Positions 53,627 to 63,250 of a stretch of DNA of 64,000 bases are shown here, in pieces. Made by a program: the position numbers and the translations under genes. The stretch's first letter is position 1. The number at the start of each line of letters is the position of its first letter. The stretch comes from Orlajensenia leifsoniae. Lineage in GTDB: Bacteria; Actinomycetota; Actinomycetes; Actinomycetales; Microbacteriaceae. The notes below the pieces were generated by a model. It had not been told where the DNA came from and searched no databases. It was given only the letters and a program-made list of their open reading frames with translations. The stretch is taken from contig NZ_SPQZ01000002.1 in the NCBI RefSeq assembly GCF_004570845.1, forward strand, positions 62,001-126,000. Reading direction: 5' to 3'.

Positions 53627-54531
53627 GATGCGCTCACCGCGGTCACGAGCGCGGCGGCGCTCGCCGCAGGCGCTGCGTCGGGGAGGGCATCCGGAGCCGC
53701 ATTCGTCCCGATGCGATCGGGCCGGGAGTACACCACCATGCTCTCGCCGCGGAGGAATCCGACGATGGTGATGCCGAGTTCCGAGGCGAGGTCGACGGCG
53801 AGCGAGGACGGCGCCGACACGGCCGCGAGAACCGGGATGCCGGCCATCGACGCCTTCTGCGTGAGCTCGAAGCTGGCCCGGCCCGACACCATGAGCACGA
53901 TGCCGGTCAGGGGGAGCAGGTTCTCCTTCACGGCCCACCCGATCACCTTGTCGACGGCGTTGTGGCGGCCGACGTCTTCACGCAGCACCAGCATCCGTCC
54001 GGTCCGTCCGTCGAAGAGGGCTGCCGCGTGCAGACCACCGGTCTTCTCGAACACGGCCTGGGCAGCGCGCAGGTGCTCGGGGAGGGTCACGAGAACGGCG
54101 GGATCGACGACGAGGTCGTCATGGGAGACGGCGTGCTGCGAACTCGTGCGCACGGCGTCGATGCTCGCCTTGCCGCAGAGCCCGCACGAGCTGGTCGTGT
54201 AGAACGCGCGCTCGAGACTCGGATGCGGCGCCGCGACGCCCGGTGCGAGAGTCACATCGAGCACGTTGTAGGTGTTGAGGCCCTCATCCGTGGCGCCGGC
54301 GCAGTACCGTGCCGCCGCGAACTCGTCCCCGCGGGAGATCACGCCCTCCGACACGAGGAAGCCGGCCGCGAGGTCGAAGTCGGCGCCCGGCGTGCGCATG
54401 GTGATCGCCAGCGCCGTGCCTCCGACGCGGATCTCCAAAGGCTCCTCCACGGCGAGGAGATCGTCGCGGACTGTGCGCGACGACCCGAGCGTCACCCGGG
54501 TCACCCGCTTGCGAGACGTGATGCGGTTCAT
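53623..54531 (-). CDS. fdhD: Formate dehydrogenase accessory sulfurtransferase FdhD
   Basis: A 302-aa protein that transfers sulfur to the molybdenum cofactor of formate dehydrogenases. Family motifs are EEPLEIRVGGTALAITMRTP, DFDLAAGFLVSEGVI, the CxxC-like SSCGLCGKASIDAV and LREDVGRHNAVDKVIGWAV. It is upstream of and overlaps the FdhF-like gene by 4 nt, so enzyme and maturase are made together. Confidence 0.95.
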   Translation of the reverse strand: MNRITSRKRVTRVTLGSSRTVRDDLLAVEEPLEIRVGGTALAITMRTPGADFDLAAGFLVSEGVISRGDEFAAARYCAGATDEGLNTYNVLDVTLAPGVAAPHPSLERAFYTTSSCGLCGKASIDAVRTSSQHAVSHDDLVVDPAVLVTLPEHLRAAQAVFEKTGGLHAAALFDGRTGRMLVLREDVGRHNAVDKVIGWAVKENLLPLTGIVLMVSGRASFELTQKASMAGIPVLAAVSAPSSLAVDLASELGITIVGFLRGESMVVYSRPDRIGTNAAPDALPDAAPAASAAALVTAVSAS

Positions 54532-54695
54532 GATCCATGCCTACACCCGCGTTCAGTCACATCCGCTGATTCGGTGCAGATTCGCACGGGGCGCTGATGT
54601 CCTCGTCGAGAACGGATGCCGCGGGGCCGGCATCGCGACGGCCCACTCGGGCGCGGGGCTGGTGGCGGCGACGCACGAGCCGACATGATGGCCTC

Positions 54696-54926
54696 ATGGA
54701 CAATCTCACCGGCTGGCACCTGCTCATCCTTCTGCCCATGATCGCGTTGGTGGTGGTGTGGGCCGTCGCGCTCGTGCAGATCGGCCGGTCGGGTCTCGAC
54801 GCCACGGCGAAGGCCCTGTGGGCGCTCATCGTGATCGTCGCCCCGTTCCTCGGCGTGATCGCCTGGTGGCTGATCGGCAGGCCGAGCGACAGGTCGGCCA
54901 CCGGACTCAGCGGTCCGAAGCTGTAG
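54696..54926 (+). CDS. PLDc_N-type small membrane protein
   Basis: A 76-aa protein with two membrane helices (HLLILLPMIALVVVWAVALV and ALWALIVIVAPFLGVIAWWL) and the motif GRP at the end of helix 2, as in phospholipase D nuclease N-terminal (PLDc_N) small proteins. Function unknown. The ATG at 54696 lies 6 nt after catgat (54684-54689), a plausible weak -10 of the leaderless type. Confidence 0.75.
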   Translation: MDNLTGWHLLILLPMIALVVVWAVALVQIGRSGLDATAKALWALIVIVAPFLGVIAWWLIGRPSDRSATGLSGPKL

Positions 54927-54930
54927 GGCG

Positions 54931-56919
54931 CTAGCGCGGGTTCCGCACGAAGAGGCGCCGAAGCGACCGGAGGATCAGGACGAATCCGGCCAGGGCGATG
55001 CTCGCGCCGAGGAATGAGTACAGGCGAACGTTGGGAGTGATCAGCGGTCCGGCATCCGCCACCACCAGCACGATCCCGAGGGCGACCAGGGCGATCGCGA
55101 TCAACGCGCCGACGCTCTCCGTCACGATCTCGCCCACCCAGCCGTGGTCCTGGGGGCCGCCCAGCGCGCGCACGGCCTTCTCGACGTTCGTCGTCAGAGA
55201 GTCCAGTCGTCTGGGGAGCTTGCGCACGGTGGCGATCAGGATGGCCGTCTGCGCCTCGAGGGAGCCGAGCACTGCGCGCGGAGCGAGGAGCCTGCCCAGG
55301 AAGTGCGGCACGCGGTCGAGGGCGCGCTCGGCCATGTCGAACCGGGGATCGAGGATGCGCAGGCAGCTCTGCAGGGTGATGATCGACCTGAACGCGATGC
55401 CGAGGGGCACAGGCACGCCGAGACGGTGCTCGCGCACGACGTCGAGCAGCTGGGAGAAGATCGAGCTGTTGCCGTCGCTGTGCTTCATGAGGGTGAGCAC
55501 CCGGCCGATGTCGGCCTGCAAGGCCGCGAGGTCCGCCCCGTCGGGCGCGTCGACGAGGAGGAGCAGGGCGTCCGTCGTCGCGATGTCGTCTTCCGAGGCG
55601 GCGGCGACCAGCAGCGTGGCGAGGCCTTCCCGCATGCTCCGCTCAAGCACCCCGACGGCTCCGAAGTCGATCATGCCCAGGCGCCCGTCGTCTCCGAGCA
55701 GGAGGTTCCCCGGGTGCAGGTCGGCGTGGAACACGCCCTGCACGACGATCTGCTCGAGCACCGAGTCGAGGAGTCCTGCAGCGAGCTCCTCGCGCTGGGC
55801 CGGGGGCAACGAGGCGAGGTGGCGCCGGGAGGCGTTGAGCGGGGTGCCGTCGACGCGGTCCATCGTGAGGAGGCGGCGCGTGCTCGCCTCGTCGTACACC
55901 CGGGGCACGATCAGCATGTCATTGCGAGACGCGGCGACGGCGCTCCTGACCTGCCGGGTGTTCCGGAACTCGATGCGGTAATCCAGCTCCTCGCTGAGCG
56001 AGCGGGCGAAACCTGTCGCCAGGGTCACGGCACCGAAGTCGCGGCCCCAGCTCGTGCGTTCCTCCAGCCGCGTGGCCAACCGCACGATGATGTCGACGTC
56101 GGCGGCCACCTGCGCGGCTGCGCCGGGTCGTTGCACCTTGAGCACGACCGGGGTGCCGTCGTGCAGTCGTCCCGCGTGCACCTGGGCGACGGATGCGGCA
56201 GCGAGGGGCGTCTCGGAGACCTCGGCGAACACCGTGTCGATCGGTCCGCCGATCTCCGTCTCGATGACCTCGCGGATCGACTCCCAGGGCAGGGTCGACG
56301 CCGACGTCTGCAGGGTGGAGAGTGCCTCGATGTACGGAGCGGGGAGGAGATCCCGGCGCGTAGCGAGCACTTGGCCCAGCTTCACGAAGGTGACGCCGGC
56401 GTCGTTGAGCGCATTGACGAGCGCTTGCGGCGTCGACGTGCGCTGCGGCCGGACGGGATGGCGCGCCGCGGATCGTCGGCGACCCTGGATGACCCAGCCG
56501 ATTCCGTGGCGGGACAGGATCGACAGGATCTCGAGGTAGCGCTGCGTCCGTCGGCGCCTGTGCAACAGGTCGCGGAAGGAGGTGATCGGGTTCGGCAGGG
56601 CCTGGGTGGGAAACAGGGCCTCACTGACGACGAGGATCGCGACGCCGAAGGCGAAGACCCAGCCGAACGAGAGGGCTATGAACAGTGCGGCCACCAGCCA
56701 GGGCACGTCGAGGTCGCCCGCGGCATCGACGACCCCGGACTGCGCTGCCGTGGATGCCGCGAACGGCCAGCTCGCTGCATAGACCAACAGCCCGACGACG
56801 TACGTGCGCGGCCAGCCGACAGGGGCGCCCATCAGGGAGCGCGTGGCGAAGCCGACACCGATGGCGTACACCAACCCGAGGCCCACGAAGAGCGCCCAGA
56901 ACAGGAATGAATCGAACAC
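54931..56919 (-). CDS. ABC1/UbiB-family atypical kinase
   Basis: A 662-aa membrane protein. About four N-terminal helices precede the UbiB kinase-like domain: VTFVKLGQVLATRRDLLP (KxGQ motif), AAASVAQVHAGRLHDG (Ala-rich loop), VVLKVQRPG (Lys), FHADLHPGNLLLGDDG (catalytic loop) and MIDFGAVGVL. Two C-terminal helices follow. UbiB/ADCK proteins support isoprenoid quinone or lipid metabolism in other bacteria. The GTG start follows ggaggg at 7 nt. Divergent from the ole operon, with ~250 bp between them. Confidence 0.9.
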   Translation of the reverse strand: MFDSFLFWALFVGLGLVYAIGVGFATRSLMGAPVGWPRTYVVGLLVYAASWPFAASTAAQSGVVDAAGDLDVPWLVAALFIALSFGWVFAFGVAILVVSEALFPTQALPNPITSFRDLLHRRRRTQRYLEILSILSRHGIGWVIQGRRRSAARHPVRPQRTSTPQALVNALNDAGVTFVKLGQVLATRRDLLPAPYIEALSTLQTSASTLPWESIREVIETEIGGPIDTVFAEVSETPLAAASVAQVHAGRLHDGTPVVLKVQRPGAAAQVAADVDIIVRLATRLEERTSWGRDFGAVTLATGFARSLSEELDYRIEFRNTRQVRSAVAASRNDMLIVPRVYDEASTRRLLTMDRVDGTPLNASRRHLASLPPAQREELAAGLLDSVLEQIVVQGVFHADLHPGNLLLGDDGRLGMIDFGAVGVLERSMREGLATLLVAAASEDDIATTDALLLLVDAPDGADLAALQADIGRVLTLMKHSDGNSSIFSQLLDVVREHRLGVPVPLGIAFRSIITLQSCLRILDPRFDMAERALDRVPHFLGRLLAPRAVLGSLEAQTAILIATVRKLPRRLDSLTTNVEKAVRALGGPQDHGWVGEIVTESVGALIAIALVALGIVLVVADAGPLITPNVRLYSFLGASIALAGFVLILRSLRRLFVRNPR

Positions 56920-57172
56920 TCTGCGCCCTCCCGCGCCTTCAAGCGGCTATCGCCAGCGTAGCGGGACAGGTGCCTTCCGCTGTAGTGTCCTGCGCTCGCA
57001 CCCGAGGCACCTGATTCTGAGGGCGGTACGATCGGCCGAGCGCAAGCCCCCGCATCCTTTCGCTGTACGTGACTGAATGCGCATATGAACGGAACTAGGC
57101 TGGGGCGATGGCCTCGACGGCGTCATCGCCGAGGATTCGAGAACCAGCCGACGTGAAGAGGGATGGATCTCC

Positions 57173-58195
57173 TTGGACGGAAATGCGACGACGACGCACC
57201 GGAATGTAGCGCTGCTGTCAGTCGCGAGCACGATGGCGGAGCGGGTCACCACCTCTGAGGAGATCGACACGCGACTGGCTCCAGTGCTCAAGCGACTGAA
57301 GCTCCCGACCGGTCTGTTGCAGCGCGTCGCCGGTGTGCGCGAACGCCGCAACTGGGAGGAGGGCGCCACCTTCGATGACGCCGCCATCTCAGCAGGCCAG
57401 CGCGCGATGGCCGAGGCCGGCATCCGTCCCGACCAGGTCGGCCTGCTCATCAACACCTCGGTGACCCGTCCGCACCTCGAACCCTCCGTCGCCGTGCGCA
57501 TCCACCACGGCCTCGGCCTGCCGACGTCGGCCATCAACTTCGACATCACGAACGCGTGCCTCGGCTTCGTCAACGGCATGTCGCTTGCCGCGGGCCTCAT
57601 CGACTCGGGTCAGATCGACTACGCGATCATCGTCGACGGTGAGGACGCCGACCAGATCCAGGTGAACACGATCGAGCGCCTCGGCCGCGACGGCATCAAC
57701 CGCAAGCAGTTCATGAGCGAGTTCGCCAGCCTGACCCTCGGGTCCGGGGCGGCGGCCGCAGTCCTGGGCCGTGCCGACCAGCACCCCGAGGCGCACCGCA
57801 TCCTCGGTGGCATCACCCGTGCGGCCACGCAGTTCAACGAACTGTGCGTCGGCAGCGTCGACGGCATGTTCACCGACGCGAAGGCCCTGCTGCGCGGCGG
57901 CATGGAATTGGTGACGTCTGCCTGGAAGGACGCGCTGAAGACCTGGGACTGGAAGAGCATGGACCGCTACATCATGCACCAGGTCTCCGACGTGCACACC
58001 GACGCGATCGTCAAGGCCGTCGGCCTCGACCGCACGCGGGTTCCGCTCACCTATCCGTTGCTCGGCAACATCGGCCCCGCGTCGATCCCGATCACCCTCG
58101 CAGGCCAGACGTCGACGCTCAAGCGCGGCGACCGGGTGCTGCTCATGGGAGTCGGATCCGGCCTGAACACCTCGATGATGGAACTGGCCTGGTGA
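57173..58195 (+). CDS. oleA: Thiolase-like beta-keto acid synthase OleA (olefin biosynthesis)
   Basis: A 340-aa ketosynthase III-type enzyme that condenses two fatty acyl-CoAs head to head. The nucleophilic Cys129 is in NFDITNACLGFVNGM; the His is in YIMHQVSDVHT and Asn in LLGNIGPASIP. RVAGVRERRNWEEG and DDAAISAGQRAMAEAGI are typical of OleA. A TTG start at 57173 after gaagaggg is inferred. The stop overlaps the oleBC start (GTGA), making a tight oleA-oleBC-oleD operon. Confidence 0.92.
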   Translation: MDGNATTTHRNVALLSVASTMAERVTTSEEIDTRLAPVLKRLKLPTGLLQRVAGVRERRNWEEGATFDDAAISAGQRAMAEAGIRPDQVGLLINTSVTRPHLEPSVAVRIHHGLGLPTSAINFDITNACLGFVNGMSLAAGLIDSGQIDYAIIVDGEDADQIQVNTIERLGRDGINRKQFMSEFASLTLGSGAAAAVLGRADQHPEAHRILGGITRAATQFNELCVGSVDGMFTDAKALLRGGMELVTSAWKDALKTWDWKSMDRYIMHQVSDVHTDAIVKAVGLDRTRVPLTYPLLGNIGPASIPITLAGQTSTLKRGDRVLLMGVGSGLNTSMMELAW

Positions 58196-60924
58196 GTCGG
58201 GCTCGGACGGCTTCCCTGCCGCCTGCCAGCCTTCCCGGCCTCGACCCGTCGTGGTCGCGCCTCGTCGACGTGCCCGAGCGCGCGATCGGTTCTGCTCCGG
58301 ATGCTCCGGCTGCGGCATCCGGAACCCGCACGAACCGCTGGCACATCCTCGACAACGCCGCCGACCTCGCCGAGCTCGGGGCGACTCCGGTCGGCACCAT
58401 CCTCTGCGTGCACGGCAACCCCACGTGGTCGTACCTGTGGCGGAAGACCGTGGCCGCGGCGACGGATGCCGCTGCTGCAGGCCGCCCCGCGTGGCGCGTC
58501 ATCGCCGTCGACCAGCTCGAGATGGGCTTCTCGGAGCGCACGGGCGTGGCACGACCGCTCGCCCGACGCGTGCAGGATCTGGCCGACCTCACCGACGCCC
58601 TCGCCGTCGACGGCCCCGTCGTCACCTTCGGCCACGACTGGGGCGGAGTCATCTCGCTCGGGTGGGCCGTCGACCATCCCGACCAGCTCGCTGGCGTGAT
58701 GCTGCTGAACACCGCTGTGCACCAGCCCGACGACGTGCCCATTCCCGCAGCCCTCCGGCTCGCCCTGTCAGTTTTGCGCACCGGCACCGTCACGACGACG
58801 GCGTTCCTCGACACCACGCTGGCCATCGCGCACCCTCGGCTGTCGTCCGACGTTCGCCGGGCCTTCCGCTCTCCCTACCTCGAGGCCGACCGCCGCGAGG
58901 GCATCGGCGGCTTCGTCGCCGACATCCCCGTCGACGCCGCGCACGAGAGCGCCGCCGAACTCGCACGCATCTCCGGCGGCGTCGCCAGGCTCACAGTGCC
59001 GGCCCTCATGATGTGGGGACCGCGCGACCCCGTCTTCAGCGATCGCTACCTCGACGACCTGCAGCGACGGATGCCGCACGCCGACGTGCACCGCTTCGAG
59101 AACGCCGGGCACCTCATCGCCGAGGACGTGGAGTACGCCGGGCCGGCGCTCGATTGGCTGGGAGATCGATTCGGTTCGGCGCCGGAGTCTCCCTCGACCG
59201 ACGAGCCCGAGGTGCCGGACGTCTCCGATGCGAGTGACACGCCTCCCATGTGGCACCACCTCGAGACGCTCGCACACAGCCCCGAACCCGCGGTCGTCGA
59301 CATGGTCGCCGGCCCCGGCGGCTCGCCGCGCGTCGTGAGCTGGGCCCTGCTGTCGACGCGCGTGCACCAGATCGCCCGCGGACTCGTCGCCGTGGGTGTG
59401 AAGCCCGGCGACAGGGTCTCGCTTCTCGTTCCGCCGAGTGCCGACCTCACCGCCGTCGTCTACGCGTGCCTGCGCATCGGGGCGATCGTCGTCGTCGCCG
59501 ACGCCGGCCTCGGCCTGCGCGGCCTGAGCCGAGCCGTGCGCGGTGCCCGCCCCGACCACATCATCGGCGAGATGCCCGGTCTCACCGTCGCGCGCGCCTT
59601 CGGCTGGCCCGGGCAGCGCATCTCCGTGGCCACACTGCCCGCCGTGTCGGCGCGTGCCCTGAACGTGACGACCTCGCTGGCCGGCGTCATCAGGGCCGGC
59701 GAGGCTGCGCACGACCTCGAGCTGCCGCATCCGCCGGCCGCATCCGCCGTCGCCGCCGTGCTGTTCACCTCGGGATCCACCGGGCCCGCGAAGGGCGTCG
59801 TCTACACCCACGGCCAGCTCACGGCCCTGCGAGATGCCCTCTCCGCGCAATACGACGTGGGCGTCGGCACCGGCCTCGTCGCCGGATTCGCCCCGTTCGC
59901 ACTGCTGGGTCCGGCGCTCGGCGCCCGGTCGGTGACGCCCGACATGGACGTGACGTCTCCGCGCACCCTCACGGCTCGGGCCGTGGCGGATGCCGCAGCC
60001 GAGGCCGATGCCACCGTGGTGTTCCTCTCGCCGGCCGCCATCGCCAACGTCGTGGCCACCTCGGGCGAGCTCTCCGCCGAGCAGCGTGCCGCCCTCGCCC
60101 GCGTGCGCACCTTCCTCTCCGCCGGGGCGCCCGTCTCGGAAGCGCTGCTGACGGCCGCGTCCGAGCTCATGCCGAACGCCGAGCCGCATACCCCGTACGG
60201 CATGACCGAGGGTCTCCTCATGGCCGACATCTCGCTGGACGGCATCAGGTCATCGACGGCTTCGCTCGCTGCCGACACCGTGACGGATGCCGCTGCCGGC
60301 GGCGTTCCGGTCGGCCACCCCACGGCCACGACGCGTGTGCGCATCGCGCCCCTCGATGCGGCGGGATCCGTCGGCGGCGACCTCACCGATGCCGCCGGCG
60401 TGACCGGGGAGATCGTGGTCTCGGCGCCGCACCTCAAGTCGCACTACGACAGGCTCTGGATCACCAACCGGCTCGCCGACGCGCACTCGACGCCGGGGGA
60501 GCGGTGGCACCACACGGGTGACGTCGGTCATCTCGACGGCGAGGGCCGCCTCTGGGTCGAGGGTCGGCTGCAGCACATCATCGTGACGGCGGACGGCGTT
60601 GTCACGCCCGTCGGCATCGAGCAGGCGGTGGAGCGCGTCGACGGTGTGCGCCGCGCCGCCGCCGTGGGCGTCGGCCCGCGCGGGGCGCAGCAGATCGTCG
60701 TCGTGGTCGAGCTCACGGCGCGGCAGCGACGCTCGCGTCTGGCCGAGCCGGCTCTGGCCGCGGCCGTGCGCGAGGCTGCCGCATCCGGTGGCCACGAGAT
60801 CGCCGCGGTGCTCGTGGCGGCCACACTGCCCACCGACATCCGTCACAACTCGAAGATCGACCGCGCCGCTCTGGCGCGCTGGGCCGACGGGATCCTCCGC
60901 GGCGGACGGATGGTGTCGCCGTGA
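58192..60924 (+). CDS. oleBC: OleB-OleC fusion: beta-lactone decarboxylase and beta-lactone synthetase
   Basis: A 910-aa fusion. Residues ~1-325 are an alpha/beta hydrolase of the haloalkane-dehalogenase type (OleB): VHGNPTWSYLWRK (oxyanion), FGHDWGGVISL (nucleophile Asp) and MMWGPRDPVFSDRY. Residues ~350-910 are an AMP-ligase-like OleC: FTSGSTGPAKGVVYTHGQL, PYGMTEGLLMADISLDG, HHTGDVGHLDGEGRLWVEGR and a lysine in RHNSKIDRAAL. OleC makes the beta-lactone and OleB decarboxylates it to the alkene. Fused OleBC is known in actinobacteria. The GTG start overlaps oleA; oleD overlaps its end. Confidence 0.92.
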   Translation: MSRARTASLPPASLPGLDPSWSRLVDVPERAIGSAPDAPAAASGTRTNRWHILDNAADLAELGATPVGTILCVHGNPTWSYLWRKTVAAATDAAAAGRPAWRVIAVDQLEMGFSERTGVARPLARRVQDLADLTDALAVDGPVVTFGHDWGGVISLGWAVDHPDQLAGVMLLNTAVHQPDDVPIPAALRLALSVLRTGTVTTTAFLDTTLAIAHPRLSSDVRRAFRSPYLEADRREGIGGFVADIPVDAAHESAAELARISGGVARLTVPALMMWGPRDPVFSDRYLDDLQRRMPHADVHRFENAGHLIAEDVEYAGPALDWLGDRFGSAPESPSTDEPEVPDVSDASDTPPMWHHLETLAHSPEPAVVDMVAGPGGSPRVVSWALLSTRVHQIARGLVAVGVKPGDRVSLLVPPSADLTAVVYACLRIGAIVVVADAGLGLRGLSRAVRGARPDHIIGEMPGLTVARAFGWPGQRISVATLPAVSARALNVTTSLAGVIRAGEAAHDLELPHPPAASAVAAVLFTSGSTGPAKGVVYTHGQLTALRDALSAQYDVGVGTGLVAGFAPFALLGPALGARSVTPDMDVTSPRTLTARAVADAAAEADATVVFLSPAAIANVVATSGELSAEQRAALARVRTFLSAGAPVSEALLTAASELMPNAEPHTPYGMTEGLLMADISLDGIRSSTASLAADTVTDAAAGGVPVGHPTATTRVRIAPLDAAGSVGGDLTDAAGVTGEIVVSAPHLKSHYDRLWITNRLADAHSTPGERWHHTGDVGHLDGEGRLWVEGRLQHIIVTADGVVTPVGIEQAVERVDGVRRAAAVGVGPRGAQQIVVVVELTARQRRSRLAEPALAAAVREAAASGGHEIAAVLVAATLPTDIRHNSKIDRAALARWADGILRGGRMVSP

Positions 60925-61913
60925 GAGTGCTCGTCACCGGCGCCAGCGGGTTCCTCGGGGGAGCCGTCGTGCGCGACCTCGTGTCGGCCGGGCACGAGGT
61001 GCGCACCTTCCAGCGCCGTCCGTCAGGGCTCGCCGGAGAACCGGGCATCACCGACGTGCTCGGGTCGGTGACGGATGCCGCGGCGGTGACGTCGGCCCTC
61101 GACGGCATCGACGCAGTCGTCCACCTCGCGGCGAAGGTGTCGCTGGCCGGCGACCCCGCCGAGTTCGAGGCCGTGAACGTCGGCGGAACGCGCACGCTCG
61201 TCGAGGCCATGCGCACGGCCGGCGTCGGCCGGCTCGTGTTCGTATCGTCGCCGTCGGTGGCGCACTCGGGGTCGTCGATCGTGGGCGACGGAGCGCTGCC
61301 GGCCGATCCGGCGTCGGCGCTCGGCGACTATGCCCGCACCAAGGCCCGAGCCGAACTGCTCGCCCTGGCGGCGGACTCCGCCGAACTGCGCGTCGTCGCC
61401 GTGCGCCCCCACCTGGTGTGGGGACCCGGCGACACGCAGCTCGTCGGACGCATCGTGGAGCGCGCCCGCGCCGGGCGGCTGCCACTGCTCGGCCACGGAG
61501 CCGCGCTCATCGACACCACCTACGTCGACAACGCGGCATCCGCCATGACCGCGGCCCTCACCCACATCGACGAGGTGCACGGCCGGTCGTACGTCGTCAC
61601 CAACGGCGAGCCCCGACCTGTTGCCGAGATGCTCGCCGGAATCTGCGCGGCAGCCGGTGTCGCGGCGCCGCGCTGGAGTGTTCCGGCATCCGTGGCCCGC
61701 ACCGCCGGAGGACTGGTCGAGGCGGCGTGGCGCGTGCGCCCGGGCATCGACGAGCCGCCCATGACGCGCTTCCTCGCCGAGCAGCTCTCGACGGCGCACT
61801 GGTTCGACCAGCGCGCCACCCGTGCCGAGCTCCACTGGACGCCGTCGGTCACCCTCGACGAGGGCCTCGAGCGGCTGACGGCGCACTACGCCGCCGCCTC
61901 CGCCGCTCGCTGA
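60921..61913 (+). CDS. oleD: NAD(P)-dependent 2-alkyl-3-oxoalkanoate reductase OleD
   Basis: A 330-aa extended SDR. MRVLVTGASGFLGGAVVRDL is the cofactor site; the catalytic Ser region is VFVSSPSVAHSG and the Tyr-Lys pair is in GDYARTKARAELL (YxxxK). It reduces the OleA beta-keto acid to the beta-hydroxy acid used by OleC. GTG start overlapping the oleBC stop (GTGA). Confidence 0.92.
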   Translation: MRVLVTGASGFLGGAVVRDLVSAGHEVRTFQRRPSGLAGEPGITDVLGSVTDAAAVTSALDGIDAVVHLAAKVSLAGDPAEFEAVNVGGTRTLVEAMRTAGVGRLVFVSSPSVAHSGSSIVGDGALPADPASALGDYARTKARAELLALAADSAELRVVAVRPHLVWGPGDTQLVGRIVERARAGRLPLLGHGAALIDTTYVDNAASAMTAALTHIDEVHGRSYVVTNGEPRPVAEMLAGICAAAGVAAPRWSVPASVARTAGGLVEAAWRVRPGIDEPPMTRFLAEQLSTAHWFDQRATRAELHWTPSVTLDEGLERLTAHYAAASAAR

Positions 61914-61946
61914 ACGGCGCCAGAACAGGCCGGAACGTCGGAGCTT

Positions 61947-61979
61947 CGCGAGAACAGGCCGGACTGGCCTGTTCTCGCG
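61947..61979. terminator. Bidirectional hairpin between oleD and the aldo/keto reductase
   Basis: Stem cgcgagaacaggcc / ggcctgttctcgcg (14 bp perfect) with loop ggact, in the 189-bp gap between convergent genes. agaacaggcc also appears at 61922 and as its complement near 61986, so it may be part of a repeat cluster. There is no T-run. Confidence 0.7.
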
Positions 61980-62102
61980 CGTCCGGCCTGTTCTCGCGAC
62001 TGGATGCGCTCGGGCGGTCGCTGCGCCCGGCCCTCAGCGAGCGGGTGAGTTGAGTCCCGCTCGCTGAGGCCCGGACGGCGTCCGTGGTCGAAGCGCTCAG
62101 CC

Positions 62103-63107
62103 TCAGCTCGGCCGCGACTGCGGCGAGACCGTCTTCGCGGGGTCGCGCTCGGCCAGCGAACCGATGGCGTCGTCGATCGCCGACAGCACTGATGCATCGA
62201 GCTTCACACCGGCAGCCTTCACGTTGTCGCTGACCTGCTCGGGCCGCGAGGCGCCGATGATGGCCGACGCGACATTGCGGTTCTGCAGCACCCACGCCAG
62301 CGCAAGCTGCGCCATCGAGAGCCCCAGGCCGTCGGCGACGGGCTGCAGCTTCTGCACGCCCGTGAGCACCTCGTCGTTCAGGAAGCTCTTGATGGTGTTG
62401 GCGCCACCCTTCTCGTCCGTCGCCCGGGAACCAGCGGGAAGCTCGGCTCCGGGCTTGTACTTGCCCGTGAGCACGCCCTGCGCCACCGGCGACCAGACGA
62501 TCTGCGAGATGCCGAGCTCCTCGGAGGCCGGAACCACCTTGTCCTCGATGACGCGCCACAGCATCGAGTACTGCGGCTGGTTCGAGATGATCCTGAAGCC
62601 GAGCTCCGACGCCAGCTTCTGTCCGGCGCGCAGCTGGTCGGCATCCCACTCCGAGACACCGATGTAGAGGGCCTTGCCCGAGCGCACGACGTCGGCGAAT
62701 GCCTGCATGGTCTCCTCGAGCGGGGTCTCGTGGTCGTAGCGGTGGGCCTGGTAGAGGTCGACGTAGTCGGTCTTCAGGCGCGCCAGCGATCCGTCGATCG
62801 ACTCGAGGATGTGCTTGCGCGAGAGCCCGGAGTCGTTCGGACCCTTGGGGCCCGTCGGCCAGTAGACCTTGGTGAAGATCTCGAGGGATGCGCGTCGCTC
62901 GCCGGCGAGGGCGTCACCCAGGACGGTCTCGGCCGCGGTGTTCGCGTAGGCGTCAGCGGTGTCGAAGGTCGTGATGCCGGAGTCGAGCGCGGCCCGCACG
63001 CACTGGGCCGCGGTGTCGTTCTCCACCTGCGAGCCGTGGGTGAGCCAGTTGCCGTAGGTGATCTCCGAGATCTTGAGTCCGCTGTTTCCGAGGTATCTGA
63101 ATTCCAT
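62103..63107 (-). CDS. Aldo/keto reductase (Kv-beta-like)
   Basis: A 334-aa TIM-barrel NADPH oxidoreductase. MEFRYLGNSGLKISEITYGN is the usual start; the catalytic tetrad is visible as Asp and Tyr in DTADAYANTAAE, Lys in IFTKVYW and His in LYQAHRYDHE. The cofactor region is SAIIGASRPEQV. The voltage-gated potassium channel beta-subunit subgroup shares this pattern. Substrate unknown. ggagag precedes the ATG, and tagtgt just upstream may be the -10. Confidence 0.93.
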   Translation of the reverse strand: MEFRYLGNSGLKISEITYGNWLTHGSQVENDTAAQCVRAALDSGITTFDTADAYANTAAETVLGDALAGERRASLEIFTKVYWPTGPKGPNDSGLSRKHILESIDGSLARLKTDYVDLYQAHRYDHETPLEETMQAFADVVRSGKALYIGVSEWDADQLRAGQKLASELGFRIISNQPQYSMLWRVIEDKVVPASEELGISQIVWSPVAQGVLTGKYKPGAELPAGSRATDEKGGANTIKSFLNDEVLTGVQKLQPVADGLGLSMAQLALAWVLQNRNVASAIIGASRPEQVSDNVKAAGVKLDASVLSAIDDAIGSLAERDPAKTVSPQSRPS

Positions 63108-63250
63108 CTCTCCACACTACGGCCGTGCAGCGCGCATGCGAGAGACGCCCAGTCCACGCACAGGCCCCGCCCCGCCACGACGACGAGGACGGGCGCGGAT
63201 GCCGCAGAATCGTTCATGACGCAGCAGCGCGCCAGCCAGGGAGAGTGATC

